A stretch of DNA of 64,000 bases, from NCBI RefSeq assembly GCF_018390575.1, contig NZ_JAHBCJ010000002.1, positions 369,772-433,771 on the forward strand. The letters are read 5' to 3'. The number at the start of each line of letters is the position of its first letter. Position 1 is the stretch's first letter. The position numbers and the translations under genes were made by a program. Below are positions 45,633-55,609 of this stretch, in pieces. Under the pieces are notes generated by a model. That model was not told the DNA's origin and did no database searches. It was given only the letters and a program-made list of their open reading frames with translations. The stretch comes from Bhargavaea massiliensis (GTDB lineage Bacteria; Bacillota; Bacilli; Bacillales_A; Planococcaceae).

Positions 45633-46799
45633 ATGAAAGTCTATCTGAAACGATTTTTCCGTAATTTTGATTTTGCACTCTTTTTTGTTTACCTTGCGCT
45701 TTGTCTGTTCGGGCTTGTGATGATTTACAGCGCCAGTATGGTCTGGGCAGTCGAAGTATACGGCTGGGAACCGGATACTTTCTATAAACAACAGCTACGC
45801 AATCTATTAATCAGCTTGCCGGTTCTTTTTCTGGGCGCATTCATCCCATATAAACACTATAAAAGAAAAGGGTTCATGGCGCTCATGTTGGCTGCCACTT
45901 TCGTCTTGCTGATTGCTGTCCACTTCATCGGCAGTGGTGAGGAAGTGGGGGCGAGAAGCTGGATTAACCTGGGGCCGATGAACCTCCAACCGTCTGAGGT
46001 TGCAAAAATCGCTTTTGTACTTTATTTCTCAGGTTTTTTTGCGAAGAAGCTGGAAAGAGGAACAATCAACGATTTGAATAACTCGGTGTTTCCTCCGGTA
46101 CTGTTGCTTGCATTCGCGGTTCTGCTCATCATGATGGAAACAGATATCGGTGCGACCATGATTCTGCTTGTAACTGCCGTATCGGTAATGGCGGCAAGCG
46201 GCATGAGACCAAAGACGTTCTTTAAGTTTGCAGGACTTTCCGGTGCCGCAGTGTCGCTGTTTCTGTTGCTGGCGGTACTGACCGGAAAGGATCTCCTGAC
46301 CGAAAAGCGGGCAGGCCGCCTGGCAACTTTTCTTGATCCGTTTGCCGATCCGCTTGGCTACGGTTTTCAGATTGTGAATGGTTATATCGCTATTGGAGTC
46401 GGCGGCCTAAAGGGCTTGGGCCTGGGGCAGTCCGTCCAAAAGCTCGGCTATCTTCCAGAACCGCAGACCGACTTTATCATGGCAATTATTTCAGAAGAAT
46501 TGGGGATTGCAGGAGTTGTGATTGTCATTGGCGGCCTCGGTTTCATCGTTCTTCGTGCCATATCGGTTGCCCTGAAGGCGAAGGACCCCCAAGCCCGGAT
46601 GATTGCCACGGGCATCGGGAGCCTGATCGGCTTCCAGGCGTTCGTCAACCTCGGCGGGATGACCGGGCTCATGCCGCTCACCGGTGTCGCGCTTCCGTTT
46701 ATCAGCTATGGCGGAACGTCCTTAATCCTGTTATCATTTTGTTTAGGGATACTGCTTAATGTATCCATGTTCGTCAAGAACGAATCGAAACAAGAATGA
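45633..46799 (+). CDS. ftsW: FtsW/RodA/SpoVE peptidoglycan polymerase
   Basis: A 388-residue SEDS glycosyltransferase with ten membrane helices, acting with a class B PBP in wall synthesis at the division septum. Typical blocks are GARSWINLGPMNLQPSEVAKI, the GYQI-like GYGFQIVNGYIAIGVGGLKGLGLGQ (split region), PEPQTDFIMAIISEELG and the closing ISYGGTSLI. FtsW is preferred to RodA by its place between ylaN and pycA. GAGGGAA precedes the ATG; pycA begins 13 bases after its stop. Confidence 0.93.
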   Translation: MKVYLKRFFRNFDFALFFVYLALCLFGLVMIYSASMVWAVEVYGWEPDTFYKQQLRNLLISLPVLFLGAFIPYKHYKRKGFMALMLAATFVLLIAVHFIGSGEEVGARSWINLGPMNLQPSEVAKIAFVLYFSGFFAKKLERGTINDLNNSVFPPVLLLAFAVLLIMMETDIGATMILLVTAVSVMAASGMRPKTFFKFAGLSGAAVSLFLLLAVLTGKDLLTEKRAGRLATFLDPFADPLGYGFQIVNGYIAIGVGGLKGLGLGQSVQKLGYLPEPQTDFIMAIISEELGIAGVVIVIGGLGFIVLRAISVALKAKDPQARMIATGIGSLIGFQAFVNLGGMTGLMPLTGVALPFISYGGTSLILLSFCLGILLNVSMFVKNESKQE

Positions 46800-46812
46800 A
46801 GGAGATGGGGAA

Positions 46813-49800
46813 ATGGGGAAAATCCAGAAAATCCTGGTGGCGAACCGGGGAGAGATTGCAATCCGGATTTTCCGGGCGTGCACAGAACTGAAGATCCGCA
46901 CAGTCGGAATTTATTCGGCTGAGGACAGCGGATCGTTCCACCGCTACAAAGCGGATGAAGCATACCTGGTCGGCAAGGGAAAAAAGCCGATCGATGCCTA
47001 TCTTGATATTGAGGGGATCATCGCCATCGCGAAGGATTCCGGCGCGGACGCCATCCATCCCGGATACGGCTTCCTGTCGGAAAACGTGGGATTCGCGAGG
47101 CGTTGCGAAGAAGAAGGCATCATCTTCATAGGGCCCCGCTCAACACACCTGGATATGTTCGGCGACAAGGTCAAGGCACGCGAACAAGCGGTCAAGGCTG
47201 ATCTGCCGGTTATTCCGGGAAGCGGAGGCCCTGTTTCTTCGCTTGAAGAAGTCCAAACATTCGGCGAACAAAATGGATATCCGATTATCATCAAGGCGGC
47301 ACTCGGAGGCGGAGGTCGCGGGATGAGGGTCGTCCGCTCGGCAGATGAGACGGCGGAAGCCTACGAGCGGGCGAAATCGGAAGCAAAAGCCGCATTCGGG
47401 TCGGCCGAGGTTTATGTGGAGAAATTTCTAGATAAGCCAAAGCACATTGAAGTTCAGATTCTGGCGGATACATACGGCAATGTCGTCCATCTGTACGAGC
47501 GCGATTGCTCCGTCCAGCGCCGCCACCAAAAAGTGGTGGAAATCGCTCCGTCAATCACGATTTCGGAAGACCTTCGGGCGGAGATTTGCGAGGCTGCAGT
47601 CCGTCTCATGAAAAATGCGGGCTATATCAACGCCGGAACCGTTGAATTTTTGGTGGATGGGGAGAACTTCTACTTTATCGAAGTCAACCCGCGGATCCAG
47701 GTGGAACATACGATCACGGAGATGGTGACCGGTATCGACATCGTCCATTCTCAGATCTACATTGCCGAAGGAAGGAAACTTTCCGATCCGGAAACGGGCA
47801 TTCCGGAACAAAAGGACATTCCACTATTCGGTTATGCGATTCAGTCAAGGGTGACAACGGAGGATCCGTTAAACAATTTCATGCCGGATACCGGAAAACT
47901 GATGGTCTACCGGTCAGGCGGAGGGTTCGGTGTTCGTCTGGATGCAGGAAACGGCTTCCAGGGAGCCGTCATCACGCCGCATTATGATTCGTTGCTTGTG
48001 AAAGTCTCCACATGGGGAATGACATTCAAGGAAGCGGCGGCGAAGATGGAGAGGAACCTTCAGGAATTCCGGATCCGCGGCATCAAAACGAATATTCCGT
48101 TTCTTGAAAACGTCGTCAAACACCCAAACTTCCTTAGCGGCAGGTACAATACATCGTTTATTGATGAGACGCCTGACCTGTTCATCTTCCCTGCCAGGAA
48201 AGACCGTGGCACAAAGCTTCTCACGTATATCGGAAATGTCACGGTCAACGGATTCCCGGGCATCGGAAAAGAGCAGAAGCCGGTTTTCCATCCTGCCCGC
48301 AAACCGACAGTCGATTTGTCGGCACAGCCAAAGCCGGGAACCAAGCAGATTCTTGACGAACGGGGTGCCGAAGGGCTTTCCCGGTGGATTCTGGAGCAAA
48401 ATGATGTGTTGCTGACCGACACCACGTTCCGTGATGCACACCAGTCCCTGCTGGCCACCCGTGTCCGGACGCATGATCTGCTCGATATCGCTGATGAGAC
48501 CGCACGTCTTATGCAGGACGCATTCTCACTTGAGATGTGGGGCGGCGCAACCTTCGATGTCAGCTACAGATTCCTTGGCGAAAGCCCGTGGGACAGGCTG
48601 ATCAAACTCCGTGAGAAGATCCCTAACGTCCTGTTCCAGATGCTGTTCCGCGGTTCCAATGCAGTCGGCTACAAAAACTACCCGGATAACGTGATCCGAG
48701 AGTTTGTCAGAAAATCCGCGGAAGCGGGAATTGATGTGTTCCGCATCTTCGACAGCCTGAACTGGATCAAGCAAATGGAAGTCGCCATTGATGAGACCCG
48801 GCTGTCCGGCAAAGTTGCCGAAGCGGCCATCTGCTATGCCGGTGACATCTTGGACGACAACCGTGCGAAATATACGGTTTCCTATTACAAGGAGATGGCG
48901 AAGGCACTGGAAGACGCGGGTGCGCATATTCTCGCCATCAAAGACATGGCGGGACTGCTGAAGCCTGAAGCGGCTTACCGTCTCGTCTCCGAACTAAAGG
49001 ACACGGTGTCCCTTCCGATCCATCTGCATACGCACGACACGAGCGGAAACGGAATCTTCATGTACAGCCGTGCAGTCGATGCCGGAGTGGACATTGTCGA
49101 TACGGCGCTCGGCTCGATGGCAGGCCTGACTTCCCAGCCGAGCGCTTCGTCTCTTGCCTATGCGCTTTCCGGGAGGGAGCGTAATGTACGTGCGGATATC
49201 GGTTCGCTCGAAGAGCTTTCCCATTACTGGGAAGACGTGCGGAAAATGTACGGCAGATTCGAGAGCGGCATGAAGAGCCCGCACTCGGAAATCTACGTCC
49301 ATGAGATGCCGGGCGGCCAGTACAGCAACCTGCAGCAGCAGGCGAAAGGCGTCGGCCTCGGTGAGCGCTGGGAAGAAGTGAAGGAAATGTACGGCCGCGT
49401 CAATATGCTGTTCGGCGACGTGGTCAAAGTCACCCCTTCCTCGAAGGTGGTGGGCGACATGGCCCTCTTCATGGTCCAAAACAATCTGGATGAAAATTCC
49501 GTGATCGAACGGGGCCGTTCTATTGACTTCCCGGATTCAGTGATCGAATTTTTCCGCGGGGAGATCGGCCAGCCGTACGGCGGTTTCCCCGAAGAACTCC
49601 AAAAAGTCATCCTGAAAGGGAGGGAGCCGCTTACTGTGCGTCCGGGTGAGCTGCTTGAGCCGGTTGACTTCCAGGCAACACGGGACCAGCTGTTCGAAAA
49701 GCTGAACCGCCCAGTTTCATCCCACGACATCCTGGCATATGCACTTTACCCGAAAGTATTTGATGATTTTACAGCCCAGGCGGAAAAGTTCGGAGACGTC

Positions 49801-50253
49801 TCCGTACTCGACACGCCGACTTTCTTCTACGGGCTGAAGCTCGGCGAAGAAGTGGAAGTGGAGATCGAGAAAGGGAAGACACTCATCATCAAACTTGTAT
49901 CGATCGGTGAAGTTCAGCCGGACGGTACCCGGAATCTTTACTTTGAACTGAATGGCCAGCCGCGTGAAGTCTGCATTGACGACGCATCCGCTGAAACGGA
50001 TCATATCCAGCGGAAAAAGGCGGAGAAAGGCAACAGCAAGCATATCGGTGCGACAATGCCGGGTACTGTGCTGAAAGTCGCCATTGACCGCGGCAGCCGG
50101 GTCAAACGTGGCGAACACCTTCTCATTACCGAAGCCATGAAGATGGAAACGACCGTCCAGGCACCATTTGATGGAACGGTCAAAGAAATCCATGTAACGG
50201 CGGGCGACTCAATCTCGACCGGCGACCTGCTTATTGAGATGGACGAAGACTGA
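46813..50253 (+). CDS. pycA: pyruvate carboxylase
   Basis: A 1146-residue biotin enzyme making oxaloacetate from pyruvate, bicarbonate and ATP. Order: biotin carboxylase with ATP-grasp (GGGGRGMRVV near residue 165), carboxyltransferase (TDTTFRDAHQSLLATRVR from about 534), the tetramerisation/allosteric region, and C-terminal biotinyl domain with EAMKMET near residue 1110. Length matches B. subtilis PycA (1148). ATG at 46813 follows AAGGAG. In B. subtilis PycA is activated by DarB, whose gene lies at 3.5 kb. Ends in a strong terminator. Confidence 0.97.
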   Translation: MGKIQKILVANRGEIAIRIFRACTELKIRTVGIYSAEDSGSFHRYKADEAYLVGKGKKPIDAYLDIEGIIAIAKDSGADAIHPGYGFLSENVGFARRCEEEGIIFIGPRSTHLDMFGDKVKAREQAVKADLPVIPGSGGPVSSLEEVQTFGEQNGYPIIIKAALGGGGRGMRVVRSADETAEAYERAKSEAKAAFGSAEVYVEKFLDKPKHIEVQILADTYGNVVHLYERDCSVQRRHQKVVEIAPSITISEDLRAEICEAAVRLMKNAGYINAGTVEFLVDGENFYFIEVNPRIQVEHTITEMVTGIDIVHSQIYIAEGRKLSDPETGIPEQKDIPLFGYAIQSRVTTEDPLNNFMPDTGKLMVYRSGGGFGVRLDAGNGFQGAVITPHYDSLLVKVSTWGMTFKEAAAKMERNLQEFRIRGIKTNIPFLENVVKHPNFLSGRYNTSFIDETPDLFIFPARKDRGTKLLTYIGNVTVNGFPGIGKEQKPVFHPARKPTVDLSAQPKPGTKQILDERGAEGLSRWILEQNDVLLTDTTFRDAHQSLLATRVRTHDLLDIADETARLMQDAFSLEMWGGATFDVSYRFLGESPWDRLIKLREKIPNVLFQMLFRGSNAVGYKNYPDNVIREFVRKSAEAGIDVFRIFDSLNWIKQMEVAIDETRLSGKVAEAAICYAGDILDDNRAKYTVSYYKEMAKALEDAGAHILAIKDMAGLLKPEAAYRLVSELKDTVSLPIHLHTHDTSGNGIFMYSRAVDAGVDIVDTALGSMAGLTSQPSASSLAYALSGRERNVRADIGSLEELSHYWEDVRKMYGRFESGMKSPHSEIYVHEMPGGQYSNLQQQAKGVGLGERWEEVKEMYGRVNMLFGDVVKVTPSSKVVGDMALFMVQNNLDENSVIERGRSIDFPDSVIEFFRGEIGQPYGGFPEELQKVILKGREPLTVRPGELLEPVDFQATRDQLFEKLNRPVSSHDILAYALYPKVFDDFTAQAEKFGDVSVLDTPTFFYGLKLGEEVEVEIEKGKTLIIKLVSIGEVQPDGTRNLYFELNGQPREVCIDDASAETDHIQRKKAEKGNSKHIGATMPGTVLKVAIDRGSRVKRGEHLLITEAMKMETTVQAPFDGTVKEIHVTAGDSISTGDLLIEMDED

Positions 50254-50261
50254 TGCAACAG

Positions 50262-50305
50262 AAAACTGCAGCAAATGCCGACAAGGCATTTGCTGCAGTT
50301 TTTTT
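50262..50305 (+). terminator. Rho-independent terminator of pycA
   Basis: An 18-bp perfect stem (aaaactgcagcaaatgcc and complement, 50262-50302) with T run, 8 bases after the stop. It shares CTGCAG ends with the repeat-family terminators but not their inner sequence. Confidence 0.93.
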
Positions 50306-50339
50306 GTATCTAGTGAATGGAGCCCGTCTTTAGGTGAAA

Positions 50340-50380
50340 ACATGTACATGCCGCAGACAGTGATCTCGTCTGCGGCATGT
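50340..50380 (-). terminator. Rho-independent terminator of ctaA
   Basis: Minus-strand 13-bp perfect stem (acatgccgcagac and complement, 50346-50380) followed by a TGTTTTC tract. It lies 10 bases after the ctaA stop. Confidence 0.82.
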
Positions 50381-50390
50381 GATGCGTTTC

Positions 50391-51311
50391 TTATCCTTGT
50401 TTCACGGAATGCCGGCTTCTCGAGACAAGAAGAATCATGTAACAGAGAAGGCCAAACAGGAGCGAGATGATGAGCGAATGGATCAGCGCAGCAGCCAGGT
50501 TGGCTCGGGTGAAAACTACGAGCATGCCGGTCGATGCCTGCGCCAGAACAAGGATGAGCGCGATCAGCCAACCTTGGCTGACTGCTTTTTGATGCTGGTA
50601 ATGTTTCCACGCATGGATAAAGATGTAGGCAATCCAGATTACGATGAGCAGTGCGGCAAATCGGTGGCCCATCTGGATCCACTCATGCATGTTTGTGGGA
50701 AGGCCGATGTCGTCATTCCGGCAAAACGGCCAGTCGCGGCAGACCAATCCGGAATCCGTATGCCGGACTAGTGCCCCCGTATAAACGACAATATACGAAT
50801 AAAGTGTAACGCCGATCGTATGCCACTTCAGCTTATTGCCGATTCTCACGTTCTCTGCATCGAATTTCCGGTCAACCTCGAAAATAAGGAGTGTCAGCAG
50901 GAAGACAGCAGTGAAGGAGATCAGGGAAATGCCAAAGTGAAGGGCGAGGATAAAGTCACCCTGCCCCCATAGCACCTGGGCTGCGCCGATCAGTGCCTGG
51001 AGAACGAGGAAGAAAATAGCCATGAACGACAGGAACTTTGTTTCGCGTATATGTCCGAGTGCCCGCCATGCCCAGACTGACAGAAGAACGATCAAGATTC
51101 CGACCACACCGGTAACAAGCCGATGGGAGAATTCAATCAGCACTTCCGCGTTGATCTCAGTCGGGATCAATTCTCCGTTGCAGCCGGGCCAATGCCTGCC
51201 GCAACCCATCCCGCTTTCCGTCTTTGTGACGAGCGCCCCGCCAAGGAGAATGGCGAGCATGCCGATCGTCGAAGCAACGGCGAGCCATTTCAGTGTTCGA
51301 TTGTGCTGCAT
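50391..51311 (-). CDS. ctaA: heme A synthase CtaA
   Basis: A 306-residue membrane protein with eight helices that oxidises heme O to heme A for the aa3 oxidase. The paired Cys of the Gram-positive type are present in GCGRHWPGC and VCRDWPFC, and the heme-ligand histidines in IEFSHRLV, ALHFG, MGHRFAAL and LIHSL. The ATG at 51311 has AAGAGGTG about 6 bases upstream; a GTG nine bases earlier is less likely. Divergent from ctaB, as in B. subtilis. Confidence 0.95.
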   Translation of the reverse strand: MQHNRTLKWLAVASTIGMLAILLGGALVTKTESGMGCGRHWPGCNGELIPTEINAEVLIEFSHRLVTGVVGILIVLLSVWAWRALGHIRETKFLSFMAIFFLVLQALIGAAQVLWGQGDFILALHFGISLISFTAVFLLTLLIFEVDRKFDAENVRIGNKLKWHTIGVTLYSYIVVYTGALVRHTDSGLVCRDWPFCRNDDIGLPTNMHEWIQMGHRFAALLIVIWIAYIFIHAWKHYQHQKAVSQGWLIALILVLAQASTGMLVVFTRANLAAALIHSLIISLLFGLLCYMILLVSRSRHSVKQG

Positions 51312-51630
51312 GGATGACACCTCTTTAAAGAGTACTAAACCGTTTGGTGACGGTGTCGCTTAATTGATGATAGCGGAAACGGAGGGCAAAAACAACGGCG
51401 ACACCCGGATGGAACACCCGGCCGCTCTCCATTTCACAATTTGTTCATAAAAAAGGTCTAAAGGCTTCACAAATGAAATTCCTAAATGCATTACTATAGA
51501 GATGCTGTGCTCTATTATACGGACGGTCCGCTATCATTCGACAATTTTAGCTTATGTATAGAATTCAACCCTAAATTCAGCTATAGTAAAGGGTAGCGGA
51601 GCTTGCCGGCAGTTCGAAAGGAGGGGTTTC
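51312..51630. promoter_or_regulatory. ctaA-ctaB divergent control region
   Basis: A 319-base gene-free region. In its middle, two TTCACAA motifs (51433-51439 and 51466-51473, TTTGTGAA on the minus strand) lie 33 bases apart, about three helical turns. They resemble the ResD-binding consensus TTTGTGAAT that controls ctaA and ctaB in B. subtilis. A weak promoter candidate toward ctaB has TATTAT at 51513-51518. The right end has GAAAGGAGGGG, the ctaB ribosome site. ResD control is inferred. Confidence 0.5.
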
Positions 51631-52545
51631 ATGACAAACAGTCGCACCGCACACGCAACAGCGGCGGAAGCTGAATCCGCTTCTTTTATGAAGGACTTTT
51701 TGGCACTCATCAAGATCGGCATTGTGAACTCGAATGTCATTACGGCGTTTACCGGTTTCTTCCTTGCCATCCAGTTCGCCGGCCGGCATTTTCTGGACGA
51801 ATTGGACTCGTTGTTTTATGTCGTCATCGGCTCTGCGCTCATCGTCGCAGGAGCAGCAGCGATGAACAACCTGATTGACAGGGACATCGACCCGATTATG
51901 TCACGGACAAAATCACGTCCGACCGTTACGGGACGCTTCAAGGCACCGGCTGTGCTTGCCATGTCTGTCGGCTTCATGCTGGTCGGTGAGATTCTCCTGT
52001 TCTCCGCCAGCACGACAGCCGGACTATTGGGGATTGCAGGGGTCTTCAGCTATGTCGTTCTCTACTCAATGTGGTCCAAGAGGAAGCATGCCAGCAACAC
52101 AATCGTCGGCAGTATTTCCGGGGCCATGCCTCCACTGATCGGTTGGGCGGCAGTTGAGCCTTCACTCGGTCCTGGAGCATGGGCGCTCTTCCTGATTATG
52201 TTTGCCTGGCAGCCTCCGCACTTCTATGCGATTGCCATGAGAAGGACGGAGGAATACCGGGCGGCAGGCATCCCGATGCTGCCGGTCGTGAAAGGATTTG
52301 CCCGGACGAAAAAGTCGATGCTCGCCTGGGTGCTGGTTCTCTTCCCGCTCCCATTCCTGCTTCCTCAGCTTGGCTGGGCGTTCATGATCCTTGCAACGGC
52401 ACTAAACGCAGGATGGCTCTTTATCGCCCTGAAAGGCTTCAGAGCCGGGGACGACATCAAGTGGGCAACACGCATGTTCGTGTACTCACTGAACTACATG
52501 ACGATCCTATTCGTCGCGATGATCATCTTCGCGGTCATCATCTGA
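51631..52545 (+). CDS. ctaB: protoheme IX farnesyltransferase CtaB
   Basis: A 304-residue UbiA-family prenyltransferase with eight or nine helices converting heme B to heme O. The first Asp-rich motif is NNLIDRDIDPIMSRTKSRP (about residues 82-100), and the second conserved region is AWQPPHFYAIAMRRTEEYRAAG. Both are complete. AAAGGAGG precedes the ATG. It opens the ctaB-ctaC-ctaD-ctaE-ctaF run. Confidence 0.96.
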   Translation: MTNSRTAHATAAEAESASFMKDFLALIKIGIVNSNVITAFTGFFLAIQFAGRHFLDELDSLFYVVIGSALIVAGAAAMNNLIDRDIDPIMSRTKSRPTVTGRFKAPAVLAMSVGFMLVGEILLFSASTTAGLLGIAGVFSYVVLYSMWSKRKHASNTIVGSISGAMPPLIGWAAVEPSLGPGAWALFLIMFAWQPPHFYAIAMRRTEEYRAAGIPMLPVVKGFARTKKSMLAWVLVLFPLPFLLPQLGWAFMILATALNAGWLFIALKGFRAGDDIKWATRMFVYSLNYMTILFVAMIIFAVII

Positions 52546-52639
52546 TTGCGGAATTCTTTCTTTGATAAGAATTCATTATAAATTGGGCACTCCGTCCTCA
52601 TATTTGAAAACATCTATGAAAGAGAGGTTTGGTTAATCG

Positions 52640-53707
52640 ATGATGAAAGGTCTCAAGAAATGGCGCCTTGTAACGCTCCTGGCAGCCCTCACCATCATCC
52701 TGTCGGGTTGCGGCGAAGAATACCTCTCGACGCTTATTCCGGCAGGGGAAGTCGGACAGGATCAATTCTTCCTGCTGATTTTGACGACCAGCATCATGGT
52801 CCTTGTCATGGCTGTCGTCTTCACCATCTACTTCATTGCGCTGGCTAAATTCCGACGCTCGAAGCTTGGCGACAATTACATGCCGAAGCAAGTCGAAGGC
52901 AGCCACAAGCTGGAATTCGTCTGGACGGCGATCCCGATTCTTCTCGTCATCATCATGGCGGTGCCTACTGTCTACTACACCTATAAATTGGGTGATGTGG
53001 CGGCGATGGAAGCCACTGACGATGAAGGCAATCCTGAAAACCTCGTCGTCAACGTGACGGCGAAGCTGTACTGGTGGGAGTTCGAATATCCGGAACACGG
53101 AATTGTCACTGCCCAGGAACTTGTCGTTCCGACCGGCGAAAGAGTGTATTTCAATCTGATTTCTTCAGACGTCAAGCACTCCTTCTGGATTCCTGCGGTC
53201 GGCGGTAAACTGGATAACAACGTCGAAAACGTCAACAAGTTCTATCTGACATTCGACAAAGAGTCCAAAGACCTGGAAGACGGTGTCTTCTACGGCAAAT
53301 GTGCGGAGCTTTGCGGACCATCCCACGCACTCATGGACTTCAAGGTGAAAAGCCTGAGCCCTGACGAGTTCGACAACTGGGTTGCAGCCATGAAGGAAAC
53401 TGAAGGCGCAACAGCTAGCGCTGACTCCGCTGATGCGGGCGAAGCAGCGTTTGCACAAAGCTGTATCGGATGCCATGCGGTTTCCGGTGTCGGCACAAGC
53501 GGCGCTGCGGCTCCGAACCTTGCCACTTACGGCGACCGCAACCGTGTCGCAGGTTTCCTTCAGCACGACAAGCAAAACACGATCGATTGGATCAAGGATC
53601 CTCAGAAGTACAAGCCAGGCAACCTGATGCCGGCCTTCGACAGTCTGTCGGATGAAGACCTGGATGCAATTGCAGATTATCTGCTTGATCTGAAAGTAGA
53701 AGAATAA
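52640..53707 (+). CDS. ctaC: cytochrome c oxidase subunit II (caa3 type) CtaC
   Basis: A 355-residue subunit II fused to a cytochrome c domain, the caa3 form. It has a lipoprotein signal with lipobox LSGC (Cys about 24), two helices, the CuA site CAELCGPSHALM (about residue 220) with the upstream His in KHSFWIP, and a C-terminal heme c site CIGCH (about 273) with a distal Met in GNLMPAF. It accepts electrons from cytochrome c and passes them to subunit I. Two adjacent ATGs (52640, 52643) are possible starts. Confidence 0.96.
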   Translation: MMKGLKKWRLVTLLAALTIILSGCGEEYLSTLIPAGEVGQDQFFLLILTTSIMVLVMAVVFTIYFIALAKFRRSKLGDNYMPKQVEGSHKLEFVWTAIPILLVIIMAVPTVYYTYKLGDVAAMEATDDEGNPENLVVNVTAKLYWWEFEYPEHGIVTAQELVVPTGERVYFNLISSDVKHSFWIPAVGGKLDNNVENVNKFYLTFDKESKDLEDGVFYGKCAELCGPSHALMDFKVKSLSPDEFDNWVAAMKETEGATASADSADAGEAAFAQSCIGCHAVSGVGTSGAAAPNLATYGDRNRVAGFLQHDKQNTIDWIKDPQKYKPGNLMPAFDSLSDEDLDAIADYLLDLKVEE

Positions 53708-53734
53708 GGTACCGGTAAAGGAGGGTAACTAACA

Positions 53735-55609
53735 GTGACAACTGTTGCGAATTCAGTCGAACAAAAGAAAGGGTTCGGCGCGACTCTGTGGGATTGGTTG
53801 ACCACAGTAGACCATAAGAAGATCGGTATCCTTTACCTCATCGGTGGCGGGTTCTTCTTCGTCCTCGGCGGTATTGAAGCGCTTTTGATCCGTCTTCAGC
53901 TTCTCATACCGAATAATGATTTCGTCAGTGCGGGGTTCTTTAACGAGCTGATTACGATGCACGGTACGACGATGATCTTCTTGGCAGCGATGCCGCTTTT
54001 GTTCGGATTTATGAACTACATTATGCCGCTCCAGATCGGGGCGCGCGACGTTGCGTTTCCATTCGTCAACTCCCTTGGTTTCTGGATGTTCTTCTTCGGG
54101 GGTCTGTTCCTTAACCTGAGCTGGTTCCTGGACGCAGCTCCCGATGCGGGCTGGACATCCTATGCATCCCTGTCGATTGCGTCGACAGGCCACGGGATCG
54201 ACTTCTATGCGATCGGCCTTCAGATTGCCGGCGCAGGTACGCTCATGGCGGGGATCAACTTCCTCGTCACGATCATCAACATGCGTGCACCGGGCATGAC
54301 TTACATGCGTATGCCGCTATTCACGTGGACAACGTTCATCGCTTCGGCACTGATCCTGTTCGCGTTCCCGCCGCTTACAATCGGTCTGTTCTTCCTGACG
54401 TTCGACCGGATGTTTGGCGCGAATTTCTTTGACCATACTATGGGCGGAAACACGATCATCTGGGAGCACATCTTCTGGATTTTCGGTCACCCGGAGGTTT
54501 ACATTCTCATCCTTCCGGCGTTCGGGATCTTCTCTGAGATCTTCTCGACATTCTCCCGGAAGCGTCTGTTCGGTTATTCTGCGATGGTTTTCGCGACTGT
54601 GCTCATCGGGTTCCTCGGCTTCATGGTTTGGGCCCACCACATGTTCACAGTCGGACTTGGACCGACGGCTAACGCGATCTTTGCCGTTGCGACAATGGCT
54701 ATCGCGGTCCCTACGGGCGTCAAGATCTTTAACTGGCTCCTGACGATGTGGGGCGGAAGCATCAAGATCACGACCCCGATGCTTTATGCACTTGGCTTCA
54801 TCCCGTCGTTCGTCATGGGTGGCGTCACCGGTGTCCAGCAGGGTGCGGCTCCGCTTGACTACCAGCTCCATGACTCCTACTTCATCGTTGCTCACTTCCA
54901 CTACGTCATCGTCGGTGGCGTGGTGCTCGGTATTCTTGCAGCAACACACTACTGGTGGCCGAAAATGTTCGGTACGATGCTGAGCGAGAAACTTGGTAAA
55001 GTAACATTCTGGTTCTTCTTCATCGGCTTCCACATGACGTTCTTCCTGCAGCACTTCCTCGGTCTGATGGGGATGCCGCGTCGCGTATGGACGTTCATGG
55101 ACGGCCAGGGCTGGAACCTCTTTAACGCAATCAGTACGGTCGGGGCGATTCTCATGGGTATCGCTACCATTGTCCTGATCATCAACATCATCATCACAAC
55201 TGCAAGAAACGAACGTGTCGGCAACGACCCGTGGGAAGACGGCCGCACACTTGAGTGGGCCATTCCTTCGCCGCCGCCGTTCTACAACTTTGGCCAGACT
55301 CCGCTTGTTCGCGGACTCGACACTTACTGGGTCGAAAAGCAGGAAGGCCATGACGGCTACACTGCAGCTGAGCCGTTGGCCGATATTCACATGCCGAACG
55401 GTTCAATCATCCCGTTCTTCATGACACTCGGACTTTTCATCGCCGGTTTTGGTGCGATGTACCGTGTTGATCATAGTTGGGGACTTGCTGTCCTGATTTT
55501 CGGGCTTGCGTTCACATTCCTTACGATGGCAATCCGTTCGGTCAAGGATGACCTCGGGTTCTACGTAACGACGGACCAAATCCGCCGCATGGAAAGGGGG
55601 CGTGACTGA
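53735..55609 (+). CDS. ctaD: cytochrome c oxidase subunit I CtaD
   Basis: A 624-residue heme-copper oxidase subunit I with about 14 helices. Heme a/a3 and CuB ligands are visible: MHGTTMIF (His about 76), GHPEVYILILPAFG with the His-Tyr crosslink pair, WAHHMFTVG with two His, and HFHYVIVGG. The K-channel and D-channel polar residues appear kept. GTG start with AAAGGAGGG about 11 bases upstream. Overlaps ctaE by one base. Confidence 0.97.
   Translation: MTTVANSVEQKKGFGATLWDWLTTVDHKKIGILYLIGGGFFFVLGGIEALLIRLQLLIPNNDFVSAGFFNELITMHGTTMIFLAAMPLLFGFMNYIMPLQIGARDVAFPFVNSLGFWMFFFGGLFLNLSWFLDAAPDAGWTSYASLSIASTGHGIDFYAIGLQIAGAGTLMAGINFLVTIINMRAPGMTYMRMPLFTWTTFIASALILFAFPPLTIGLFFLTFDRMFGANFFDHTMGGNTIIWEHIFWIFGHPEVYILILPAFGIFSEIFSTFSRKRLFGYSAMVFATVLIGFLGFMVWAHHMFTVGLGPTANAIFAVATMAIAVPTGVKIFNWLLTMWGGSIKITTPMLYALGFIPSFVMGGVTGVQQGAAPLDYQLHDSYFIVAHFHYVIVGGVVLGILAATHYWWPKMFGTMLSEKLGKVTFWFFFIGFHMTFFLQHFLGLMGMPRRVWTFMDGQGWNLFNAISTVGAILMGIATIVLIINIIITTARNERVGNDPWEDGRTLEWAIPSPPPFYNFGQTPLVRGLDTYWVEKQEGHDGYTAAEPLADIHMPNGSIIPFFMTLGLFIAGFGAMYRVDHSWGLAVLIFGLAFTFLTMAIRSVKDDLGFYVTTDQIRRMERGRD

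Noticed and set aside
54317..55390. 357-codon open frame on the minus strand
   Set aside because: Antisense to ctaD, whose metal-binding motifs are unmistakable; the shadow product is a charged, Arg/Asp-rich string with no domain.
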